Assembly (NCBI RefSeq): GCF_029525555.1
Contig: NZ_JAPDHZ010000004.1
Coordinates: 496,001 to 560,000, forward strand
Direction of reading: 5' to 3'
DNA: 64,000 bases
Origin: Cohnella ginsengisoli
Lineage (GTDB): Bacteria > Bacillota > Bacilli > Paenibacillales > Paenibacillaceae
The notes beneath the pieces were generated by a model. That model did not search any database, was not told the DNA's origin, and saw only the letters and a program-made list of their open reading frames with translations. This document shows, piece by piece, positions 20,059 to 29,805 of the stretch; the stretch's first letter is position 1; each line of letters starts with the position of its first letter. Position numbers and translations under genes: made by a program.

Positions 20059-22878
20059 ATGGAAACCCGGCATCCGTTTCGTTTTTGGCCGCTCCTCCTG
20101 GCTTTCGTATTGGCAGCCGCATTTCTGGTTCCGACCGCCCGCATTCATGGCGAACAACCCGGCGCCGTGCTTCGGACCGGCAACTACTATTTCAGCCTTG
20201 CGCCGAATGCGGGAAGCTCGCCGGACTACAACGCGACGGGGATCGTTCCAGCATCCACGGGCAAGCTGTTCGACGGATCGACGACGACCTATGCGGGATG
20301 GATGGGCAACGGGAGTTTGCCCGGTACGGTTCAAGTCGTGTTCGATCTGCTCAAGGATTATCCGCTGGACCGGATCAACGTCGTCATGAATTCTCCGAAC
20401 AGCTACTGGGGATTTAAGGAGATCACCGTCAAATACCGAGCGGAGGCGAATGCGGACTACTATTATTTGGCGGGCAAACACGTCCGAACCGGAACCACGC
20501 TTAACTACGCCGTTAACTTTCCGCTTCACGACGCCGTCGCCCGGTTTATCGTCATCGACATGAAGCGCTCTCATGCCTATCAGCACATTCCGCTGAACGA
20601 GGTGCAGATCTACCGGGGCGTCGGAGAGGAAGGCGCCAATCCCGGACCGGCATTGACCGCCGCGGAGCTGCAGGCGGAAATGAAAAAGGACGGCATGATG
20701 GCGGACCGCTACGGGCAGTGGATTTACGAGGATTGGCCGGGCAAGGTGACGACGGACGCGCAGCTGCAGCAGGAATATGCGACGGAAGCCGCCGCGCTCG
20801 ATGACGTCGAGCTGGATGCTGACGTCTACGATCCGTACGGCGGGATCAAAGCGATGGAGAGACAGACCGCGAGCGGCTACTTCAGGCTTCAGCAGATCGA
20901 CGGCATTTGGTGGTTCATTACGCCTGACGGGTACCCTTTTATCTTGAAGGGCGTCGATACGACCAGCATCTGGGAATGGGGATACGGGACGCCGCTTAAG
21001 AAGGCGGACGGGACGCCCCGAAGGGTTTTCGAGGAGCTACCCGACCCTGCGATCTATGCGGACGCCTACTCCAATGACGCCAACGGCGAGCGGGTCAGCT
21101 TCTTGACGGCGAATATCATGAAAAAGTACGGCAGCGATTATGAAGCGAAGTGGGAGGATATCACGAAAAAACGGCTGATCGATTGGGGGTTCAACGCGTT
21201 CAGCAAGTGGTCGAAACCGAATACGGTGACGTTTCCTTATATCATGGTGCTACAGGACCCGCCGACGCTAAACAGAATCGATTGGACGTACGACGTGTTC
21301 GATCCGCAGGTCGAATCGACCATCGAGGCTTCCCTTCAGCCGCAGCTTCAGGCGGCGGCGAGCGATCCGTGGCTCATCGGCTACACGTACGACAACGAAG
21401 CGGGATGGAGCGCCGACATCGTCGCGAAGGTGCTGGCCTTCGGCGCCGAATCGCCCGCGAAGGGAAGGTTCGTCGATATGTTCGCGCAGCGGCATAACGA
21501 GGATCTGGCGGAGGTCAATCAGATCCTGGGAACGAATGCGACCTCTTTCGAAGCTTTGAAAGCGGTTCCGATCACGTTGTCCAAAGTGCCGGCCGCGGAC
21601 GTATCGGCTTATATCCAGCTTGCGTCCAGAACGTTTTATTCGACGGTCACCACGATCATCGACCGATACGATACGAACCACTTATTTTTAGGCTCGTCGA
21701 TCGTGCCGACTTGGCGCACCAGCCTCGACTGGGATGCGGCGTCGATGGCGTTCGTGGACGCGTTCTCGGTCGACAATTATACGAACGATCCGAATTGGAT
21801 GGCGCGCTATCAGGAATTCGGCAAGCCGCTGCTTAACCTGGAGTACACGTTCAGCACGACGCAGCACGGACTGTCCGCGGTTAACGGAGCGACGCACGTT
21901 CCCACCGTCGCGGACCGGGGGCTCGGCTACAAAGCCTTTACGGAAAGTCAGCTGCGCAACCCGCTGTTCGTCGGCTCCGGGTGGTTTTCCTACTACGATC
22001 AAGCCGTGACCGGACGGAAGGACGGCGAAAATTTCAACATCGGCCTGCTCAATCAGCAGGATCAGCCTTATGCCGATATGATCTCGATCATGAAATCCAC
22101 CAATGCCGGCCTGGAGGCCGTTCACGAGGATGCCTCGAACCCTTCGATGCCGAAGGAACCTTTGGACATTATCGTCGACAATAGGGACACTGGATTTGCC
22201 GCCGGTACGGGCTGGGTGACCAGCGCCTATTCGGCATCCCGCTTTGGCGAAGACTACGTTCACAGTAACAAATTGGCCAACAAACAGGCGACGTGGACGC
22301 CGTACGTGACGATTCCGGGCGAGTACAACGTCTATATGCTGTGGAATGCAAGCGCGGACCGCGCCGCCTCCGCCCGATTGGAGATCGGATACGACGGCGG
22401 GATCGATACGACGAAAACCGTAAACCAGAAGACGGACGGCAATCAATGGGTATGGATCGGCACCTATCCGTTCGAGACCGGGACGGCACAGTATGTAAAA
22501 ATAACGTCGACCTCCACTACCGAGTATACGATCGCCGACGCCGTAAAATTCTCGTTAGCTTCCGAGGATCCGTTCGGCGCGACGCATAATCCCGTCTCCT
22601 CGAGCGGCTCCGAAGATCCCGTTGTCGTGCTGGACGAAACGGACGGCAGCTCCGTTCCGAGCGGCAGCTATCTGCTCAACGGCCGATCGAACGAAGGCGT
22701 GAAGCTGGAGGTCAAGCTGAATGGCGCGACGCAGACGACCCCATACAGCACGCGCTACGTGAACGTGTTTCAAGTTCCGCTTAATCTGGCGGAAGGGTCT
22801 AACGCGATTGAAATCGTGGCTGCCAGCCGAAGCGGAAGGACGACGGCGCTTGCGATGACATTGACGGCGTCCGATTAA
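20059..22878 (+). CDS. secreted multidomain glycoside hydrolase (agarase/GH-A-like)
   Basis: 939 residues from ATG 20059 (GGGAGG upstream). A signal peptide covers about 1-32. Residues 45-195 look like a discoidin-type carbohydrate-binding module (TGKLFDGSTTTYAGW, LNEVQIYRG). Residues about 265-680 form a clan-A TIM barrel like agarase-type enzymes: GIWWFITPDGYPFILKGVDTT, YDNEAGW (candidate acid/base Glu) and LNLEYTFST (candidate nucleophile Glu). Residues about 705-830 match a golvesin/xanthan-lyase-type beta module (WTPYVTIPGEYNVYMLW), and the tail is an Ig-like domain. It would depolymerise a polysaccharide outside the cell; substrate unknown. Confidence 0.8.
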   Translation: METRHPFRFWPLLLAFVLAAAFLVPTARIHGEQPGAVLRTGNYYFSLAPNAGSSPDYNATGIVPASTGKLFDGSTTTYAGWMGNGSLPGTVQVVFDLLKDYPLDRINVVMNSPNSYWGFKEITVKYRAEANADYYYLAGKHVRTGTTLNYAVNFPLHDAVARFIVIDMKRSHAYQHIPLNEVQIYRGVGEEGANPGPALTAAELQAEMKKDGMMADRYGQWIYEDWPGKVTTDAQLQQEYATEAAALDDVELDADVYDPYGGIKAMERQTASGYFRLQQIDGIWWFITPDGYPFILKGVDTTSIWEWGYGTPLKKADGTPRRVFEELPDPAIYADAYSNDANGERVSFLTANIMKKYGSDYEAKWEDITKKRLIDWGFNAFSKWSKPNTVTFPYIMVLQDPPTLNRIDWTYDVFDPQVESTIEASLQPQLQAAASDPWLIGYTYDNEAGWSADIVAKVLAFGAESPAKGRFVDMFAQRHNEDLAEVNQILGTNATSFEALKAVPITLSKVPAADVSAYIQLASRTFYSTVTTIIDRYDTNHLFLGSSIVPTWRTSLDWDAASMAFVDAFSVDNYTNDPNWMARYQEFGKPLLNLEYTFSTTQHGLSAVNGATHVPTVADRGLGYKAFTESQLRNPLFVGSGWFSYYDQAVTGRKDGENFNIGLLNQQDQPYADMISIMKSTNAGLEAVHEDASNPSMPKEPLDIIVDNRDTGFAAGTGWVTSAYSASRFGEDYVHSNKLANKQATWTPYVTIPGEYNVYMLWNASADRAASARLEIGYDGGIDTTKTVNQKTDGNQWVWIGTYPFETGTAQYVKITSTSTTEYTIADAVKFSLASEDPFGATHNPVSSSGSEDPVVVLDETDGSSVPSGSYLLNGRSNEGVKLEVKLNGATQTTPYSTRYVNVFQVPLNLAEGSNAIEIVAASRSGRTTALAMTLTASD

Positions 22879-22904
22879 AATTCGCCCGCGTGTCTGCCAC
22901 GGAC

Positions 22905-22933
22905 AGCCGGTCAGACGCGTGAGCTGACCGGCT
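22905..22933 (+). other. stem-loop after the glycoside hydrolase
   Basis: Perfect 10-bp arms AGCCGGTCAG and CTGACCGGCT with a 9-nt loop, but no T-run. Possibly a degraded terminator or RNA-stabilising hairpin. Confidence 0.4.
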
Positions 22934-22949
22934 CGTACGTGGTTATTGA

Positions 22950-23727
22950 TCCGCGGCGGACGGACTGCTGTACGTCCTATTCAACAACAAGCTGACGGTC
23001 TTCGATCCGGAGACGCTGGATTTCCGCAAGATCGCCGACGCATCCCGATTCGAGCTGGGCGCCGACGGCAATCTTTATATGACGGACGCGGCGACCAATA
23101 CGATCTTGTATCGCGTTCGGGTGGACCGCGAGATCCAGGCGCCGCCGGCGGGCATCCCGCTCGCGGTCGCGAACGCGGGCTTCGAAGAGCCCGGCACCGC
23201 CGGAGCAGTACCGGGATGGAACCCGATGTTCGCGGCCGGCAGCCGCTATACTCCGTCACGTATGCGGTCTATGGCGCGATGAACGGGGAGCCGGTCACGA
23301 CGGCCGGCGATACGGCGGCATTCCGCGTAACGGCCGAAGGAACGACTACGATTACCTATTATGCGGAGGATCGGGCCTATAACCAAGAAAGGCCGCGCAC
23401 GCTGGACATCCATACCGATAAGACCGCGCCGGCATTAACGAGGATCGGCGCCGTAAAATTCAGGATCGATAAGCGCGACGATCGCTGCGCAGCTGCCAAT
23501 TCGCTCTCCGGCATCGCGTCGGACAGTTGCGAACAGCCGCTCTTAGACTTGCCGGCCTATGAGCTGGAGCCGGGCGCGAACGCCGTGACGGCGAAGGCGT
23601 CCGACGCGGCCGGCAACGAGGCGATGAAGCCGCTAAGAGCGGGGTTTTGAAAGCCTACGATCAATCGGTCGCCGCGCTCGCCGGCAAGAAGCTGATGGCC
23701 GAGCAAGCAGGTATTTTGCGGAAGTGA
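22950..23727 (+). pseudogene. fragments of a large surface-exposed carbohydrate-active protein
   Basis: Three fragments in three frames. First, 22950 to about 23262 reads ADGLLYVLFNNKLTVFDPETL and ELGADGNLYMTDAATNTILYR, a beta-propeller-like repeat. Second, to 23650, reads YAVYGAMNGEPVTTAGD and TTTITYYAEDRAYNQE, an Ig-like module common in Paenibacillus polysaccharide lyases. Third, to TGA 23725-23727, reads LKAYDQSVAALAGKKLMAEQ, the usual C-terminal helix of such proteins. The junctions need deletions as well as frame changes, so this is a decayed C-terminus and not a simple sequencing artefact. No start codon or signal peptide is present. Confidence 0.7.
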
Positions 23728-24142
23728 GCAAAACAGCTATAAGCTTGGAGAAAGAAGCAGCCGGCCGAGTAACCAGCTGCTTTTTCATTCATTTCCATAG
23801 ATTTATCCCCGGCGATTCGCCAGCAGTCAGTGCCAGAACGATCGTTGGCGACCCTACGGCCCTCTGCAACGTTTGAACGATATCCCCTTGCGTCAGGAAA
23901 GAGCCGGCCAATCACCAGGCCCAGGGGAGTCACGAGGGTCAGCGATGTATTGACCGGATGCAAGCTGAATTTCGCGTAAAAACCGTTCCGGCGATGCTTG
24001 TGCCTCAGGGGCGGTTCCATCGTAAGGCTTAGTCTACGGTTCCGCAAGCTAGGCAGAGTTCGATTACGCTTCCGCAAGCTATATAGCATTCCGTTCAGCA
24101 AGGAACGCTATGAAGCCGACTGCTTTTTAAGGAGCAAGGCCT
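23728..24142. other. gene-free stretch with terminator, repeats and a possible transporter relic
   Basis: A stem around 23753-23785 (AAGCAGC / GCTGCTT with T-run) ends the fragment above. On the minus strand, 23810-23960 reads SLTLVTPLGLVIG and then, after a one-base shift, LFLTQGDIVQTLQRAVG, faintly like the end of an EamA-type transporter. TTCCGCAAGCTA occurs at 24040-24051 and 24070-24081 (30-bp period), followed by a stem ATAGCATTCC / GGAACGCTAT. No intact gene is supported. Confidence 0.4.
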
Positions 24143-25090
24143 TTAAATGGCACGCCGATCCCGTCGTTGCGCCGAGCGCCTGTAACCCCACTTTATCGGA
24201 CGAATGCCCGATCTTGGGCCTACCAGACCGCGGTAAGTTATTCTGCTTCTCGTCCCGCAGCATTCGATGAGCTCGGCCAACAACGTGCCGCGGCACGTCA
24301 AACGAAAACAGAACTCGTTCAGATAGGCTTGCAGGTGCTTAGGGCCGATCCCGCCGAACGTCCAGGACAGCCATCTCACTGCTTCCCGCCAGGCCAAATG
24401 GAGTGGCGTCCGTCCAAGGTGGCCGCACTCGTGCTTCTTCGCATGTCCTGCGGCAAGCCCGCCGGCGACATGACTTTCCACGAAACGCTCCGCAGCTGCC
24501 TCGCTGTCCGAAACGCCTCTCCGAGTCGTATCGTTCCCTTCTGGACCGTCGACGGCTTTCATTTTCAGATGAACGAACTGGTCCGCCTCATCGAGCGAAG
24601 CGCCCACTACGACCGGCTGGGGCTTAAGCGTCTCTTGAGCGTTGGGGCTGCCGAGGTGACGATGGTATTCATAGCCGTAATATTCGCCAAGCAGTTGCAC
24701 GGCCCCATCGAGCGGTCGGTCGCGATCCCACTGGCCGATGGCATGGCGAAGCTTATGGTTGATCAGCCACGCGGTCTTGTAAGTTACCTGTATCAGCTCG
24801 GCCATTCGCTTGGCGCTGATCCCGAGCTGCATCAGGTACATGGCAAGGAACCACTTCGTCAGCGGCGTACGGGAGCCCTCTAACACCGTGCCCGCCGTGA
24901 GTGAAGTCTGATGGCGGCAGGAGCGGCATTCGAAAAGCCGTCGTCTGCGGGACGACACTTCATAATGATAAGGATGCGCGCAGCGGGGACATCGAAAGCC
25001 ATTCGGCCACTTGGCGGCGAAAAGAGCGCCCTCGCAATCGTCTTCGCGATAGACCGGCAGAGAATCCCGAATCGACATGCGGCTGGGCAT
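24143..25090 (-). CDS. IS1595-family transposase-like protein, catalytic residues apparently lost
   Basis: 315 residues from ATG 25090 (GAGGAAG upstream). The N-terminal zinc ribbon is intact (CPRCAHPYHYE...FECRSCRHQ), followed by the IS1595 strings TSLTAGTVLEGSRTPLTKWF and QVTYKTAWLINHKLR. The DDE domain is altered: where relatives have an IDExYFGG-like first Asp there is LLGEYYGYEY, and the second-Asp block (SDAYRSY-like) is replaced by GHAKKHECGHLGR. The third block (GGIGPKHLQAYLNEFCFR) remains. I could not find terminal inverted repeats. Intact reading frame plus missing aspartates suggests a dead or domesticated transposase. It may also be a divergent but active subgroup. Confidence 0.75.
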   Translation of the reverse strand: MPSRMSIRDSLPVYREDDCEGALFAAKWPNGFRCPRCAHPYHYEVSSRRRRLFECRSCRHQTSLTAGTVLEGSRTPLTKWFLAMYLMQLGISAKRMAELIQVTYKTAWLINHKLRHAIGQWDRDRPLDGAVQLLGEYYGYEYHRHLGSPNAQETLKPQPVVVGASLDEADQFVHLKMKAVDGPEGNDTTRRGVSDSEAAAERFVESHVAGGLAAGHAKKHECGHLGRTPLHLAWREAVRWLSWTFGGIGPKHLQAYLNEFCFRLTCRGTLLAELIECCGTRSRITYRGLVGPRSGIRPIKWGYRRSAQRRDRRAI

Positions 25091-25102
25091 AGAACTTCCT
25101 CC

Positions 25103-25127
25103 AATAAGAACATTTGTTCTTATTATA
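25103..25127 (-). promoter_or_regulatory. LexA-like palindrome over the transposase promoter
   Basis: AATAAGAACA (25103-25112) and TGTTCTTATT (25115-25124) are perfect inverted arms around TT; the centre is GAAC-ATTT-GTTC, the core of Gram-positive LexA (SOS) boxes. On the minus strand TATAAT (25127-25122) overlaps it, with TTTACT 16 bp upstream as -35. A repressor bound here would cover the transcription start. Other repressors with palindromic sites could also fit. Confidence 0.5.
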
Positions 25128-25337
25128 ACAAAAAGTAGATGGGAGTAAAGAGGGAAGTTAGATTCATAGAAGAGCGAGGATTCGTCGACGGAGTTAAGGA
25201 AGCAAGACTGGCTAAAATAGGGTGTGCGATGAACGAGAGCCTCCGCAAAACTTCGGTCCTTACCGAAGGGGATATCGTTAAAACGGCAAAAAGATAGGCG
25301 TCTTCTGCCGCAAGAAGCACGTCCCAGTCCGCCCCGC

Positions 25338-26222
25338 TCAGCCCTTCGGCACACTGCGATAATCGGTCGGAGACGCGCCCATCAACTTCTTGAACATGCG
25401 CGAAAAGTAATACGGATCGCCAAAGCCGACGGCGGCTGCGATCTCTTTGACGGACATTCCGGTCAAGCTCAAAAGCTGGCCGGCTTTTTGCATTTTCAGA
25501 CGCAAGTAGTAATCGATCGGCGGAAAACCGGTCTCCTGTTTGAAAAGGTGGATGAGGTGCTGCTTGGACAAGCCGGCATGCGCGGCGAGCTCGGGCAGCG
25601 TGACGCTGGCATGCAGCCGGCCGTTCATGTAGCGAACCGCCCGCTCCAGATCCTCCTCGCGCTTGCGATGGCGGGGCGAGCCTGCCGCGCTCAGGCCGAT
25701 CGCGCCGAGCAGTTGTCCGAGCGTCTGGGAGACGTGAACCTGCGCCGGCAGCGAGTAAGGCTTGTCCGCCAACAGGCCATAGCACCGCTCGAAGCTCTCC
25801 GCAAAGCGGGCCTCAAGGCCGGCCGGCATCGGGGTAGGCTGCCCCGCGAGCCCGTAGAGTCCGAGATGGGCGGCGACCTGCTCTCCCCGAAGGTGAAACC
25901 AGTATATGCTCCATGGCGACTCCGCGGAGGCGCCGTACCGATGAGGCGTGCCGGCGGGAATGACCGCCAGCTGACGCGACGACAGCGTATCGGTCCTGCC
26001 GTCCAGCTCGATCCAGCCCGCCCCGTCCGCGCAATAAATGACGATATGGGAGTCGCAGCCATCATGCCGTTCGCGGTAATGATGACGCGCGCGCGGGAAA
26101 TACCCGATGTCGCTGACGTAAAAGTTTTTGGTCAGCTCGAAGCCCGCCAGCTCGGTCGCAAGGTAGTCCGGCAGCACGAGCAGCTTTTCTTCGGGGGAAG
26201 CCCTCCGGCTTCTGAACGGCAT
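25338..26222 (-). CDS. AraC-family transcriptional regulator
   Basis: 294 residues. Cupin sensor in the first half (CADGAGWIELDGRTDTLSSRQLAVIPAGTPHRYG, then WFHLRGEQVAAHLGL) and two HTH units at the end (VTLPELAAHAGLSKQHLIHLFKQETG; VKEIAAAVGFGDPYYFSRMFKKLMG) closing with PTDYR. The gene is intact and divergent from the DUF5107/TPR gene; promoter copy B lies in the gap. It is therefore the best candidate for the activator acting at copies A and B. Confidence 0.9.
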   Translation of the reverse strand: MPFRSRRASPEEKLLVLPDYLATELAGFELTKNFYVSDIGYFPRARHHYRERHDGCDSHIVIYCADGAGWIELDGRTDTLSSRQLAVIPAGTPHRYGASAESPWSIYWFHLRGEQVAAHLGLYGLAGQPTPMPAGLEARFAESFERCYGLLADKPYSLPAQVHVSQTLGQLLGAIGLSAAGSPRHRKREEDLERAVRYMNGRLHASVTLPELAAHAGLSKQHLIHLFKQETGFPPIDYYLRLKMQKAGQLLSLTGMSVKEIAAAVGFGDPYYFSRMFKKLMGASPTDYRSVPKG

Positions 26223-26261
26223 CCATCGCAGAACCCCCAGTCTCAGTAAACACTAAAATGA

Positions 26262-26330
26262 AGAATCCGAATATTCTCCATCATAAACCGAATTCCGTCA
26301 ATTGGCGAGGGGAGCGGCCTATCGTAAAGT
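26262..26330 (+). promoter_or_regulatory. promoter copy B of the shared carbohydrate regulon
   Basis: -35 TTGGCG (26302-26307), 17-bp spacer, -10 TAAAGT (26325-26330), with AGAATCCGAATATTCTCCA beginning exactly 40 bp upstream of -35. The upstream block contains the inverted AGAAT/ATTCT pair. It matches 10984-11052 over its whole length, including spacing, and drives the gene at 26361. Confidence 0.7.
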
Positions 26331-26360
26331 GAAGCTAATGAGAAGAGGAGGGGAACCATT

Positions 26361-29300
26361 TTGACACAACAAGCAGCGACCGCCGGGCAGCGTGACGTCC
26401 GGATCTGGGAAGCGGACGTCTCCATCCCGACCTATGGCATCGGCACGCCCGACCGCAATCCGATGTTCCTGGAGAAGCGGGTTTACCAGGGAAGCTCCGG
26501 ACGCGTCTATCCGCACCCGGTCGTCGACAAGATCGAGGACGACAAGAAGCCGCAGACCTACAGGCTTGCCATCCTGGAAAACGAGTACGTGCGCATCGAA
26601 ATCATGCCCGAGCTCGGCGGCCGCGTCTACCGCGCGCTCGACAAGACGAACGACTACGACTTCGTTTATTACAATCGCGTCATCAAGCCGGCTCTCGTCG
26701 GCCTGGCCGGTCCGTGGATCTCGGGCGGCATCGAGTTCAACTGGCCTCAGCACCACCGTCCGAATACGTACGGGCCGGTCGAATACAAGCTCGAATCGCG
26801 CGAGGACGGCGCCGCCACCGTATGGGTGAGCGAGATCGACCGCATGTACGGCACGAAGGTGACGGCCGGCTTCACGCTGCATCCGGGCAAGGCGTACCTG
26901 GAGATCTCGGCGCAGCTGTACAATCGCACGCCTGAGCCGCAGACGTTTCTGTGGTGGGCGAACCCCGCGGTGGCCGTCAACGATCACACTCAATCGGTTT
27001 TTCCTCCCGACGTGACCGCCGTATTCGACCATGGCAAGCGCGATGTTTCCCGGTTTCCGATCGCGACAGGCACCTATTACAAGATGGACTACTCGGCCGG
27101 CGTCGACATCTCGCGGTACCGCAACATTCCGGTACCGACGTCCTATATGGCGTACAAGTCCGACTACAACTTCGTCGGCGGCTATGACCACGGCGTCCAA
27201 GCCGGTCTGCTGCATGTCGCCAATCATCACGTATCGCCGGGGAAGAAGCAATGGACCTGGGGCAACGGCGAGTTCGGGCAGGCGTGGGACCGCAACCTGA
27301 CGGACGAGGACGGACCGTACATCGAACTCATGACCGGCGTCTATACGGACAACCAGCCTGACTTTACTTGGCTCGCGCCGTACGAAGAGAAGTCGTTCAC
27401 GCAGTACTTCATGCCTTACAAAGACATCGGCGTCGTCAAAAACGCCTCGATCGATGCCGCCGTCAACCTCGAGGTGGACGAGACGGCGCGCGAGGCGACC
27501 GTGTCGGCCTATGCGACTTCCGTATTCGAGGGCGCGGTCGTCGAGCTGCGCGGCAGGAAGCGCGTTTACTTTAAGGAAACGGCGTCTCTTTCGCCGGTGT
27601 CGACGTTCAAATCCGTCGTGACGCTGGACGAAGACGATCGGCCGCACGACTTGACCGTTTCGGTCGCGAGCGCCGAGGGACGCTTACTGGTCGCGTACCG
27701 CCCCGCCGCGCCGTCCATCGAGGACGTGCCGGAAGCGGCGAAGCCGCTGCCGGAGCCGCAAGAGCTGCGCACGAACGAGCAGCTCTACTTGGCCGGCCTG
27801 CATCTCGAGCAGTACCGTCACGCGACGTTCGAGCCAGAAGCATATTACCTCGAAGGCTTGAAGCGGGATCCGTCCGATAGCCGGATCAACGTCGCTTACG
27901 GGACGTTGCTGCTGCGCCGCGGCCTATTCGCGGAGGCGGAGCGGCACTTCCTGACGGCGGTCAAGTCGCTCACATGGCGCAATCCGAACCCGTACGACGG
28001 CGAGGCGCTCTATCAGCTCGGCTTCGCGCTGAAGCTGCAGTGCAAGGACAGGGAAGCGTTCGCCGCGCTGTATAAATCGACATGGTCGGCTGCTTGGCAG
28101 GACGCCGGCTACTTCACCCTCGCGCAGATTTCGGCCGCCAAGGGCGTCTATGCCGAAGCGCTGGAGCTGGCCGAACGGTCCATCGCGCGCAACGCCCGCA
28201 ACTACAAAGCGCGTCATCTGAAGTCCGCGATGCTGCGCAGACTGGGATGCCCGGAAGAAGCCGCAGCCTATGCGGCCGAGACGCTGGCGATCGATATCGC
28301 CGATTTCGGCGCGGCCAACGAGCGGATCCTTGCCTTGCGCGCGGCCGGCGATCAAGCCGGATCTGAAGCTTCGCGCGAAGAGCTGCTGCGGTTGATGCGG
28401 GGGAGACCCGCACAACTACTTGAGCTTGGCGGCCGATTATGCCTCCGCCGGATTGCATGCGGAAGCGATCGGCGTCCTGAGCCGCATCGCGCCCGACGCT
28501 TCTGCCGAAGCGTATCCGATGGTTCATTATGCGCTCGGCTACTTGCACGAGGCGTCCGGCGATGCCAAGCTTGCCGAAGCGTACCGGAAGGCCGGACGCG
28601 CGGCAAGCCCCGCGTACTGCTTCCCGAACAGCCTGTTCGACCTGCTGGTGCTCGAGAGCGCGATTCGCGCCGACGCGGCGGACGACAAGGCGAGCTACTA
28701 CTTGGGGAACTGGTTGTACGATAAAAAGCGTCATCAAGACGCGATCGCGGCGTGGGAATCGTCACGTGCGTCGAACGACGCCTTCCCGACCGTCCACCGC
28801 AATCTGGCGCTTGCCTATTTCAACAAGATGGGCGACGCCGACCGCGCGCTCGCCTCGCTGGAGCGTGCTTATGCGCTGGACGAGGACGATGCCCGCGTGC
28901 TCTTCGAGCTCGATCAACTGTACAAAAAAGCTGGGCTACGCGCCCGAGCTGCGCTTCGCGAAGCTCGAGCCGCTCAAGGACAAGGTCGACCGTCGCGACG
29001 ACTTGTACCTCGAATACGTCACGTTGCTTAACGCGATGGACCGCCATGCCGAAGCGCTCCGCGCGCTTGAAGCTCGGCGTTTCCATCCATGGGAGGGCGG
29101 CGAAGGCAAAGCGACGGGACAGCATGTGCTGGCGCATGTCGAGTCCGCGAAGCTCGATCTCGCGGCGCGGCGATACGAGGAAGCAGTAGCTCATCTGCAG
29201 GCGGCGCTCGTTTATCCTGACAATCTAGGCGAAGGCAAGCTTGAAGGTGCCCAGGAGAACAACGTGAATTATTATCTGGGACTCGCTTATGAAGGTCTCG

Positions 29301-29740
29301 GGCGGCTCGAGCAGGCAGACTTAAGCTACCGCAGCGCGTCGCAAGGACTTGAGGAGCCGGCGAGCGCGATGTATTACAACGACCAGCCGCCGGATATGAT
29401 TTTCTACCAAGGACTCGCCTGGCGCAAGCTCGGCGTCGAGAAAGAAGCGAAGCGCCGCTTCAACAAGCTGATCGATTATGCCGAGCGGCATTTGAACGAC
29501 GAAGCGAAGTTCGATTACTTCGCCGTATCGCTGCCGGACTTCCTGGTGTTCGAGGACGACCTGAACTATCGCAACCGGGTTCATTGCCGGTATATGAGGG
29601 GTCTTGGACTGCTGGGATTGGGACGCGAAGAAGAAGCGAGGGCGGAGCTCGAAGCGGTGACGGCGCTGGACGCCAATCATCAAGGCGCGCGGGTTCATCT
29701 GGCGCTGATCGCGACATTGACCGAGCGCGGAGCGCAATGA
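26361..29740 (+). CDS. DUF5107 domain / TPR-repeat protein (two frameshifts)
   Basis: Starts at TTG 26361 (GAGGAGGGG upstream). The first ~450 residues are the DUF5107 beta-sandwich (LAILENEYVRIEIMPELGGRVYRALDK, GGIEFNWPQHHRP), which resembles the mutarotase/glycan-binding fold; the rest is a TPR solenoid (EAYYLEGLKRDPSDSRINVAYGTLL and similar). An extra G at 28399-28403 and an extra A at 28924-28929 split it; with both corrected it is 1125 residues ending at 29740. No signal peptide, so cytosolic. Function of the family is not established; the context and promoter tie it to carbohydrate use together with the mutarotase-like protein at 11129. Confidence 0.85.
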
Positions 29741-29752
29741 ACGCACGGAGAT

Positions 29753-29791
29753 GCCAAGAAGAGCGGAGCGGTCCGCTCTTCTTGGCGTTTT
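29753..29791. terminator. terminator between convergent genes
   Basis: GCCAAGAAGAGCGGA and TCCGCTCTTCTTGGC form a 15-bp perfect stem with a short loop, followed by GTTTTCT. It separates the DUF5107/TPR gene from the convergent AraC gene ending at 29806. Confidence 0.85.
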
Positions 29792-29805
29792 CTGCTTATG
29801 CGCGC

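Noticed and set aside
24036..24085. CRISPR-like short repeats
   Set aside because: Only two repeat units, with no further spacer-repeat units and no cas genes in the window.
24167..24883. Long plus-strand open frame antisense to the transposase gene
   Set aside because: Mirror of the GC-rich codon pattern of the real gene on the other strand; no ribosome site and no domain.
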